From CAYVQE01 sp964454005 (GTDB lineage: Bacteria; Myxococcota; B64-G9), in the NCBI GenBank assembly GCA_964454005.1, contig CAYVQE010000015.1, positions 3,789 to 67,788 on the forward strand: a stretch of DNA of 64,000 nucleotides. Reading direction: 5' to 3'. The position numbers and the translations under genes are program-made. Below the pieces are notes generated by a model. That model ran no database searches and had not been told where the DNA came from. It worked only from the letters and a program-made list of their open reading frames with translations. Positions 33,501 through 40,816 of this stretch are shown here, one piece after another (positions within the stretch are counted from its first letter, which is position 1; every line of letters begins with the position of its first letter).

Positions 33501-33580
33501 ACCACGTCGAGCGGGCTGGCCGCATGGGCGAACGGGGCCAGCAACAGGGCGGCTGTGGCCACGACGATGATCCGCTTCAT
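30509..33580 (-). CDS. Lamin-tail-domain, MopE-motif surface protein with MYXO-CTERM tail
   Basis: This encodes 1023 residues. ATG 33580 has AAAGGAGA 7 nt upstream and opens a signal peptide (MKRIIVVATAALLLAPFAHA). Residues ~22-170 form a lamin-tail domain (VVINEVAWMGSDASSSDEW, IELYNNTDAAIDLTGWSI). Beta-rich modules follow (~190-500), including an OB-like segment (GDDIRISGKLDQYNGKDEL). Residues ~505-980 are Cys-rich: repeated CxDGACxxGDCDxGFxDCN-like units (about six, ~605-770) and MopE-type motifs (CNELDDDCDGDTDED, VDNDCDGDIDED). The end is a typical MYXO-CTERM signal: GDGGCGCAASGN, hydrophobic helix LLALLLLGLALVA, then RRRG. It should be sorted to the cell surface by a myxosortase-type system. 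A strong promoter and a clear terminator bracket it as a single-gene unit. Confidence 0.85.
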   Translation of the reverse strand: MKRIIVVATAALLLAPFAHAASPLDVVINEVAWMGSDASSSDEWIELYNNTDAAIDLTGWSIDDDAGAQTYSLSGSIPANGYFLIERREEATSVAADLIAGSMSLQNDPGDSLELFDESANSIDLLETAGGWYAGTNNGTGTQDVSMERLDTTEPGNNPDNWADNDGVTVNDTDSDGTPLNATPGAENSVAGPIVVVPEIVNVHCVDASHVMVLFNTGLEAASAETAANYTIGLVGGGSEVNPATASLDGADSSIVHLEGIAGFAAEDLLTLEVQNVQSDTGGDSGTITEDFVAGVVTIAFARDDADANYVPDLLENHPDIWVTISGLVNAAVFYQQASLEDLTAGITVYGGTAEELTRGDDIRISGKLDQYNGKDELVNTWAVELSTGNAITPMVLTLADLNAAGAGELYESMLVGVAQVSNTGAGDAWPGDGDSANVEITDDGGSNTFVMRIDADTDVDGTAEPSWPVNAAGIASQYDGGTPPDSGYQMLPRDQNDIGLSLPSCNDGDTRPCYSGDPADIGVGVCAEGTESCVGGDWSGTCEGQVLPADDDSLCNELDDDCDGDTDEDVDFSAPETCGSCDNDCTDEFDNAAGLCEDGACVMGDCDEGFADCANGAADGCETELGTDANCSACGDDCTDDYDNAAGFCDAGACAMGDCDAGFGDCNSDAADGCETALGTDANCSACGDDCDAAFANATGSCVANGDFSCQLDACAAGYGDCNADTADGCETALTSTDNCGACGNACEQGESCIDTGDGYGCSADCPDADGDGYADEECGGADCDDDDDAVYPGADELCDDVDNDCDGDIDEDYPDKGAACDGPDADECANGTYVCNAAGDGLECEGDTPQTEACDGLDNDCDGEVDEDWPSLGEPCDGDDSDECANGQLVCNAAGNGVTCNETPNQNQEETCNGEDDDCDGEIDEGFGQFTCGVGACENTVDQCVDGEWQDCVPLEQPEQVEVSCADGIDNDCDGFVDDNDLDCSEGGGDGGCGCAASGNESGGLLALLLLGLALVARRRG

Positions 33581-33650
33581 GTCCCAATCTCCTTTCAGGG
33601 TATCCGCATTCCGCATGGCGTCCCCAGCGGTGCTCCATGCTTGGTGCGTC

Positions 33651-33680
33651 ATTATCGAAGGCCGGTTCGGGACTTGTCAA
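33651..33680 (-). promoter_or_regulatory. Sigma-70 promoter for the LTD/MopE-motif gene
   Basis: On the minus strand a perfect TTGACA (33680-33675) is followed after 18 bp by GATAAT (33656-33651, five of six). The start point would be near 33644, giving a leader of ~64 nt before ATG 33580. The -35 overlaps a candidate -35 of the divergent gene. Confidence 0.65.
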
Positions 33681-33704
33681 GCACGCCCGCCGCGGGCATA
33701 GAAT
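33674..33704 (+). promoter_or_regulatory. Candidate promoter for the ceramidase-like lipoprotein gene
   Basis: TTGTCA (33674-33679) and TAGAAT (33699-33704, five of six) are separated by 19 bp, slightly long. The start point would be near 33711, 24 nt before ATG 33735. The -35 shares the CTTGTCAAG palindrome with the opposing promoter. Confidence 0.35.
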
Positions 33705-33734
33705 GGGGACCGGGGGAGAGCGAGGGTGGCGCCG

Positions 33735-35184
33735 ATGCTTCGCCTTTTCAAGTGCTTGTGGATCGGGCTGGTCGTGTCAGCGACTGTCGCCGGCTGCGGC
33801 GGGGATGCCGGGCCGCGGGTCGCGGCCGGCGCGGCGGTGGTCGATGTGACCCCGGTCTTCGAGACCTACAGCGACAGCGACGGCGACGGCAGCTGGGATG
33901 CGGGCGAGCCGTTCGACGATGGCGACGGCGATGGCGAGCTGGACTCGCTGTGGCTGGGCGGCTTCGGCGCCCGCCAGCCGACCGGGGTGCACGATCCGCT
34001 CGAGGCGCGCTCGCTGGCCATCCGCATCGACGGCCGGCTGTGGGTGCTGACCGCGGTCGACGCGCTGGGCCTGTCGCTGGGGCGCATCGCGGCCATACGC
34101 CGCGATGCGCTGGCCCGGCTGCCGGCCGAGCTGGCGCCGCCGATCGAGCACCTGATCGTGGCCTCGACCCACAGCCACTCGGCGCCGGACTCGATCGGGG
34201 TCTTCGCCCCGGGCAGCCTGGAGGCCGGCTGGGACGCCGACTACCTGGACGCGTTGCAGCGGGGTGCGGCCGATAGCATCGTGGCCGCGGTGGAGGCGCT
34301 GCAGCCGGCCGAGCTGGTGGTGGCCACGGCCGCGGCCGGCGACGGCTTCGTGCGCGATCTGGATCCGCCCGCCATCCTGGACCCCACCGTGGGCATCCTG
34401 CAGCTGCTCCGGCCCGACGGCGGCTGCCTGGCCACCGCGGTCAGCATCGCCAACCACCCGGAGGCGGTGTGGAAGGACAACACCCTGATCAGCGCCGACT
34501 ATCCGGGGGTGCTGCGGGCCGCGCTGGAGGCGCGCTACGGCGGCACCGGGCTGTACTTCTCGGGGGCGCTGGGGCTGATGCAGAGCCCGGCCGAACTCGA
34601 GCAGCGCGACTTCGCCCGCGCCGAGCGGCTGGGCGAAATGTACGCCGAACGGGTGGCGGCTGCGCTGGACGAGGCCGCGCCGCTGCGGGGCGCGGCGCTG
34701 CGGCCGCGCTTCGCCGCCGCCGCGGTGCCCTGCTGCCTGCAGAACCTGGAGCTGCTGCTGGCCATCGAGGCCGGGGTGGTCGAGGGCTACGCCGAAGCGC
34801 TCTACGACGACGGGCCGGGCGGCTGCGCCCAGCAGCTGGTCGATCTGCCGATCAGCGCCCTGCGGCTGGGCACCGCCTGGACCCTGGTCACACTGCCCGG
34901 CGAGTTCACGCCCGAGCTGATCCGCGGCGGCATCGTCTCACCGGCGGGCTACGCCGGGCCCTATCCGGACGCAGCGGCCGAGCCCCACCTGGAGCAGGCG
35001 CTGGGCACCGAGCACCGCTTTCTGCTGGGCCTGGCCCAGGCCGAGGTGGGTTATATCTATCCCAAGCGCACCTACTGGCCGGAAGAGGTCTTCGGCCAGC
35101 GCCACGGACCCGGCCCCGACGTGGCCATGACCCTGATGACCGCCCTGGGCGAGCTGCTCGACGGCCTGAACGCAGCCGAGCCCG

Positions 35185-35192
<8 letters not shown>
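33735..35192 (+). CDS. Neutral ceramidase-like lipoprotein
   Basis: This encodes 485 residues. I prefer ATG 33735 (GAGGG upstream) to GTG 33726. A signal peptide ends in a lipobox (TVAGCG). The mature N-terminus AAVVDVTPVFE and the region LVASTHSHSAPDS (read as HLIVASTHSHSAPDS) match the N-terminal catalytic domain of neutral/alkaline ceramidases, whose HSHS-type motif contributes zinc ligands; FSGALG and AISIANHPEAV-like blocks (VSIANHPEAVWKDN) follow. A calcium-type insert (DSDGDGSWDAGEPFDDGDGD) lies at ~40-65. The C-terminal beta-sandwich of true ceramidases seems to be missing. It probably hydrolyses an amide-linked lipid or another substrate at the envelope. Its 3' end overlaps the convergent regulator gene by 8 bp. 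Confidence 0.7.
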
Positions 35193-36555
<1,363 letters not shown>

Positions 36556-36592
36556 GCCACCGCCCCTTTCGCCCCGGCGTCGGTCGCGGAGT

Positions 36593-38029
36593 TCAGATCC
36601 GGATCGCCTTCCACTTGCCCTCGAAGAATTTCCAGGCCATCACCGACGACAGCAGGATGGCATAGACCACCGCCGCCATCCAGCAGCCGAGCATGCCCAG
36701 CTCGAGCACCATGCCCAGCAGGTAGGACAGCGGCACCAGACAGGCGGTGTGCAGCAACAGCTCGGCCAGCATGACGAACTTGGTGTTGCCGGCGCCGAAC
36801 AGGGCCTGGACCAGCACCATGCCGGCGCTTATCAGCGAGGTGGCCGCGCCCACCAGCCGCATCGAGGGCAGCGCGGAGGCGATGACCTGGGGCTTGTCGG
36901 TGAAGATGCGCATGAACATGGCCGGGTCGATGATCATGACCACGCCCACCGCGCCCATCACCAGCATGCCGATCTTGACCGACTCCCAGCCGAAGCGTTC
37001 GGCCAGCGCGGGCTTCTTCGCCCCCAGGCTCTGGCTGACCAGGGTGGCGGTGGCGGTGCCGAAGGCCATGGATGTGACGAAGACCAGCATCAGAAAGGAG
37101 ATCATCACCCAGGAGGCGCTGGTGGCCAGGTCGGGCCGGGTGGCCTCGAGGCCGTCCAGCAGGGGCCCGGCCAGGGGAACGAAATCGGCTACCGCCAGCC
37201 AGGCCGGCCCCTGGGGCAGGTTGCCGATAACCCACAAAAAGAACAAAAAACCGCTCATGACGAACATGGTGGCCAGCCCCGAGGGCACGCTGAGCCGCAC
37301 GATCTCCCAGGCCACGCGGCGGTTGAGGTTGCGCAGCCGGTAGGCCCGGTAGCGGCGCAGGTACTTGGGCAGCAGGCTCCAGGTGACCATGACCGCCAGG
37401 CCGACCACGGTCGAGACGACCGAGGCGATGGCCGCGCCGTCGACCTCGAGGCGCGGAAAGCCCCACAGTCCGAAGATCAGCAGCAGATTCAACCCGGCGT
37501 TGAGCAGGTTCATCAGGATCGAGGCCACCATGTGGACGTGGGTCTTGCCGATGCCGTCGAAAAACGACTTGTAGGACATGGTGGTGACCATGGTGAACAC
37601 GCCCAGCATGCGGATCGAGCAGTAGGACGAACCCAGCCGCACCACGTTGGCATTGGGCGACATCATGTCGAAGAAGTAGGGCGACAGGAAGTAGCCGGCG
37701 GCGGCCACCACCGCGCTGGAGATCAGCGCCAGGGTCAGCGAGTTGGTCAGCGCCCGGCCGGCCAGCAGCGGCTGGTTCTCGCCGGTGCGCCGGGCGGTAA
37801 TGGCCTGGGTGCCGATCGAGATGGCCGACAAAAAGCCGCCCACCGCCCAGAACAGCGGCAGGCTCAGGCCGATGCCGGCCTGGCCATCGATGCCGGTGGC
37901 CCCGGGCAGCCGGCCGACCATGGCCGTGTCGAGTTGGTTGATGATGGTCTGGAAAAGCATGGCCACGATGACCGGCGTGGCCAGCGCGCCGATGCGCTTC
38001 GACAGCGCCATGTCGAGCCCGATCCGCAT
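36593..38029 (-). CDS. MATE-family efflux transporter
   Basis: This encodes 478 residues; ATG 38029 is used, but ATG 38011 (MALSKRIGALATPVIV) is equally possible because neither has a strong ribosome site. About 12 membrane helices are predicted in two halves. MATE signatures include the N-terminal PVIVAMLFQTIINQLDTAMVG, GTATATLVSQSLGAKKP in the second half, and LMNLLNAGLNLLLIFG. Family members export cationic drugs or other organic compounds using Na+ or H+ gradients; the substrate is unknown. An extended loop lies between helices 7 and 8 (~275-305). The NtrC-type regulator gene follows on the same strand and could be co-transcribed. Confidence 0.9.
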   Translation of the reverse strand: MRIGLDMALSKRIGALATPVIVAMLFQTIINQLDTAMVGRLPGATGIDGQAGIGLSLPLFWAVGGFLSAISIGTQAITARRTGENQPLLAGRALTNSLTLALISSAVVAAAGYFLSPYFFDMMSPNANVVRLGSSYCSIRMLGVFTMVTTMSYKSFFDGIGKTHVHMVASILMNLLNAGLNLLLIFGLWGFPRLEVDGAAIASVVSTVVGLAVMVTWSLLPKYLRRYRAYRLRNLNRRVAWEIVRLSVPSGLATMFVMSGFLFFLWVIGNLPQGPAWLAVADFVPLAGPLLDGLEATRPDLATSASWVMISFLMLVFVTSMAFGTATATLVSQSLGAKKPALAERFGWESVKIGMLVMGAVGVVMIIDPAMFMRIFTDKPQVIASALPSMRLVGAATSLISAGMVLVQALFGAGNTKFVMLAELLLHTACLVPLSYLLGMVLELGMLGCWMAAVVYAILLSSVMAWKFFEGKWKAIRI

Positions 38030-38114
38030 CGGGCGCCATACCTATCCGCTGGGCCCCGACTTGGCAATAGATTTCTGGCGCCCGGCCGGAATGGGGGGGG
38101 CGGCGGTTTTTTGT

Positions 38115-38142
38115 TTGACAATCGGCGGCCGAGTGGTCTAAT
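38115..38142 (+). promoter_or_regulatory. Sigma-70 promoter for pal
   Basis: A perfect TTGACA (38115-38120) is followed after 16 bp by TCTAAT (38137-38142, five of six). The start point would be near 38149, ~88 nt before the pal start. This is one of the best promoter matches in the window. Confidence 0.6.
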
Positions 38143-38236
38143 GGCGGTCTAGATCGCGAAGGTCGAACGTCTCGAAAGACCGTTGCCGGGGGAAGCCCCG
38201 GCGCGCCGAAGGTAGTGCCTGGAGGGAGAACACGTG

Positions 38237-39085
38237 ATGACGCACCGCAAGTTTTCGAAAGGTCTGGCATGGTCGGCGGCTGGTGTGTTCCTGCTTTCCC
38301 TGGTGGCCATCGGCTGCCGGCCGGATTTTCCCAAGTGCCGCGACGATGACGACTGCGCCGCCGAGGAGGGCAACACCACTCTGATGCACTGCTGCATGGA
38401 ACAGTGCCAGGAGTGCTGCGAGGACCAGCATTGCCCCGAGGACGAGCCGCGCTGCAAGAACAACGTCTGCGTCGAGTGCATCGAGGACAAGGACTGTCCC
38501 GAGGAAAAGCCCTACTGCGAGAACGACCAGTGCGTCTACGAGTGCGAGATCGACGCCGACTGCGCCCGGCGCGGCAAGGCGGGCATGATCTGCCGCGACC
38601 ACAAGTGCCAGTGGGAGTGCGAGACCGACGCCGACTGCGAGGATCCCAACAAGGAGTGCAAGGATCACCGCTGCGTCATCAAGTGCGCGTGCCAGACCGA
38701 CGCCGATTGCCCCGAAGGCCAGATGTGCGAAAACTGCGAGTGCATCGACAAGCCGCAGTGCGATCTGGAGACGATCTACTTCGACTTCGACCGCCACAAC
38801 CTGACGGCCAGCGCGCGCGAGGCGCTGGATCGCAACGCCGAGTGCCTGCAGCAGCGCCAGGATCTGACGGTCACCATCGAGGGCCACTGCGACGAGCGCG
38901 GCACCACCGGTTACAACATCTCGCTGGGCGAGCGCCGGGCCAGCTCGACCAAGCGCTACCTGGTCAACATGGGAATCCCGCGCAATCGGCTCGACACCAT
39001 CTCCTACGGCGAGGAGCGGCCGGTCTGCAATTCCTCGACCGAGGATTGCTGGGCGCGCAACCGCCGCTGCGAGTTCTCGTACTGA
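38237..39085 (+). CDS. pal: Peptidoglycan-associated lipoprotein Pal with Cys-rich N-terminal region
   Basis: This encodes 282 residues. ATG 38237 is 9 nt after GGAGGGA; GTG 38234 is the alternative. The signal peptide ends in a lipobox (LVAIGC). The C-terminal OmpA/Pal domain (~175-282) is unmistakable: TIYFDFDRHNLTASA, TIEGHCDERGTTGYNISLGE, RRASSTKRYL and ISYGEERPVC. Between them (~27-175) lies a region with about 28 cysteines in EGF-like spacing (CPEDEPRCKNNVCVEC, CETDADCEDPNKEC), absent from ordinary Pal. Pal anchors the outer membrane to peptidoglycan and works with Tol proteins. The ybgF gene follows after a terminator-like hairpin; tolQRAB are not in the window. Confidence 0.9.
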   Translation: MTHRKFSKGLAWSAAGVFLLSLVAIGCRPDFPKCRDDDDCAAEEGNTTLMHCCMEQCQECCEDQHCPEDEPRCKNNVCVECIEDKDCPEEKPYCENDQCVYECEIDADCARRGKAGMICRDHKCQWECETDADCEDPNKECKDHRCVIKCACQTDADCPEGQMCENCECIDKPQCDLETIYFDFDRHNLTASAREALDRNAECLQQRQDLTVTIEGHCDERGTTGYNISLGERRASSTKRYLVNMGIPRNRLDTISYGEERPVCNSSTEDCWARNRRCEFSY

Positions 39086-39107
39086 ACCCGGCGAACACGG
39101 CAGTTTG

Positions 39108-39145
39108 GAAAGCGGAGCCCCCCCGGGGCCCCGCTTTCTTTTTTT
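39108..39145 (+). terminator. Rho-independent terminator between pal and ybgF
   Basis: GAAAGCGG (39108-39115) pairs with CCGCTTTC (39131-39138) and GCCCC (39117-39121) with GGGGC (39125-39129), leaving a 3-nt loop and one mismatched position. Seven T follow (39139-39145). The T-tract abuts the GGAGG ribosome site of ybgF (39146-39150). Confidence 0.8.
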
Positions 39146-39158
39146 GGAGGGCGGATAC

Positions 39159-40028
39159 GTGAAGCCTTGGATTGGCGCGATGGCGATCGGGCTGGTCGGG
39201 CTCGGCAGCGGCGGTTGCTGGGTGCCCAAGGAATCCGGCAAGCAGATGCAGGCCGACATCGTGGCGCTGCAGACCGAGTTGGCGGTGATCAAGAAGGCCC
39301 ACCACGCCGAGAAGGCCGAACTGGCCGAGCGCCTCAGCGAGGCCGGCCAGCGGTTGGCCGAGCTGAAGCTGCTGATCGAGGAGTACCGCCGCATCAACGG
39401 CCGCAACGCGGCCGACTTCGGCGTCGAGATGGAGCAGGTCAAGCGCCACCTGACCGAGATGCGCGGCCAGGTGGAGGTCAACGCCCATCGGTTGCGGGTG
39501 ATCGAGCAGCGGCTGCAGATCATCCACGAGGATCTGTCCAGCCAGCGGACCGAAGCCGAGCAAGCCGAGCAGGAGCGGCTGGCGGCGGAGCAGGCCGCGG
39601 CGGCCGAGCCCGAGCAGAAGCTGCCCGACATCGAGCGGCCGAAGGACAAGAAGGCCTTCTACAAGCTGGCCCACGGTTTGCTCGAGGCGGGCCAGACCCG
39701 GGCGGCCCGCATCCTGTTCGAGGAGTTTCTCGAAAAATGGCCCCGCGACGCCTACTCGGACAATGCCTGGTACTGGATCGCCGAGAGCCACTACGCCGAG
39801 AAGAACTACCGCGACGCCGCCTTGACCTTCCAGAAGGTGCGCAAGAAGTTCCCCGAGGGCGACAAGGCCCGCGACGCGCTGCTCAAGCTCGGCTACTGCT
39901 TTTTCGCCATGGAGATGTACGAGGAGGCGCTGCCGTTCTTGAAGGAGTTCGTGCAGTCCTATCCGAACAGCCCGCTGGTCCGCAAGGCCCGGCAGAAGAT
40001 GCGCCAGGCCCGGCGCAAGCTGCGCTGA
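39159..40028 (+). CDS. ybgF: YbgF/CpoB-like Tol-Pal system protein
   Basis: This encodes 289 residues from GTG 39159, 8 nt after GGAGG. The signal peptide seems to end in a lipobox-like GSGGC, so it may be a lipoprotein. Residues ~30-130 form a coiled coil (ADIVALQTELAVIKKAHHAE, LRVIEQRLQIIHEDL), then an Ala/Glu linker, and a C-terminal TPR domain (~165-285: FYKLAHGLLEAGQTRAARIL, DNAWYWIAESHYAEKNYRDA, SPLVRKARQKMRQA). Coiled coil plus C-terminal TPRs next to pal is the standard layout of YbgF/CpoB, a periplasmic protein that coordinates outer-membrane constriction with peptidoglycan synthesis. Confidence 0.85.
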   Translation: MKPWIGAMAIGLVGLGSGGCWVPKESGKQMQADIVALQTELAVIKKAHHAEKAELAERLSEAGQRLAELKLLIEEYRRINGRNAADFGVEMEQVKRHLTEMRGQVEVNAHRLRVIEQRLQIIHEDLSSQRTEAEQAEQERLAAEQAAAAEPEQKLPDIERPKDKKAFYKLAHGLLEAGQTRAARILFEEFLEKWPRDAYSDNAWYWIAESHYAEKNYRDAALTFQKVRKKFPEGDKARDALLKLGYCFFAMEMYEEALPFLKEFVQSYPNSPLVRKARQKMRQARRKLR

Positions 40029-40058
40029 CGGCCGCCGCGCGAAGGAGTGGGAAGCGAC

Positions 40059-40649
40059 ATGGTCTCGAGCCGAAGCCGGTGGTGCCGGTCGCTGGCCGGT
40101 CTGGCCGTACTCGGCGCGCTGTGCGCCTTCGGCCCGGCCCGGGCCGAAGATCTGCCGAAGATGGAGCGGCGCTGCATCAACGACCACGCCGAGCTGCTCG
40201 GCAAGAAGGATCGGGCGACCATCCGCGGCCTGTGCGACAAGGCGCGCGATGACGGGGTCGAGATGATGGTGGTCACGGTGGGCTCGCTGGGGGATTTCGA
40301 GCCGCGGCCGCTGAGCCTGGACACCTTCGTCCAGGACGTGTTCGACATGTGGGAGATCGACTACGACGCTGCCAACCATGCCATCCTGTTGTTCATCGCC
40401 CGCAAGGAGCGCCAGCTGCGCATCCGCATGGGAGAGGCCTTCGCGGAAAAGGCCCGTCAGCGGGCCCATCGCATTCTGCGCCGCACCATCGGCCCGGGCC
40501 TGGGCCGCGGGGCCTCGCGGGCCATCCGCCGCGGTTTCGGCCGGCTCTACCACAAGGTGGCCAAGCCACACATCCGCGCCCGCGAACGCGAACGCGAGCG
40601 AAAACGCAAGGCCGCCGAGCGCGAGCGCGGGGTGGTGGATTTCGATTGA
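40059..40649 (+). CDS. TPM-domain (YgcG/Psb32-like) exported protein
   Basis: This encodes 196 residues; ATG 40059 has GAAGGAGTGG upstream. A signal peptide (SLAGLAVLGALCAFGPARA) is followed by a TPM domain (~35-150): INDHAELLGKKDRATIRGLC, VEMMVVTVGSLGDFEP, FVQDVFDMWEIDYDAANHAI and LLFIARKERQLRIRMGEAF are characteristic. The usual C-terminal membrane anchor is missing; instead the protein ends in a very basic stretch (ARERERERKRKAAERERG). TPM proteins have been linked to photosystem repair in plants and envelope functions in bacteria, with phosphatase activity reported for some. It lies 30 nt after ybgF and is probably co-transcribed. Confidence 0.8.
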   Translation: MVSSRSRWCRSLAGLAVLGALCAFGPARAEDLPKMERRCINDHAELLGKKDRATIRGLCDKARDDGVEMMVVTVGSLGDFEPRPLSLDTFVQDVFDMWEIDYDAANHAILLFIARKERQLRIRMGEAFAEKARQRAHRILRRTIGPGLGRGASRAIRRGFGRLYHKVAKPHIRARERERERKRKAAERERGVVDFD

Positions 40650-40738
40650 ACCGCAGACCGCCGGCGCCGGCGGCTGCGTCTATTCAAGAGTCGAAAACGC
40701 GGTTTTTCGAAGGTCGCCCCCCCCTGATGGGCTGATCA

Positions 40739-40768
40739 TTGACAGCCTCGGGCCTGCGGGGTTAGACA
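40739..40768 (+). promoter_or_regulatory. Candidate promoter for the REC-DUF4388 gene
   Basis: A perfect TTGACA (40739-40744) is followed after 18 bp by TAGACA (40763-40768, three of six). The start point would be near 40775, ~42 nt before GTG 40817. The surrounding 40650-40816 gap has no gene. Confidence 0.4.
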
Positions 40769-40816
40769 AATAAGGGGAAAAAGCGCGCTGACACCCTGGA
40801 TTGCGAGGCGAGGGCC

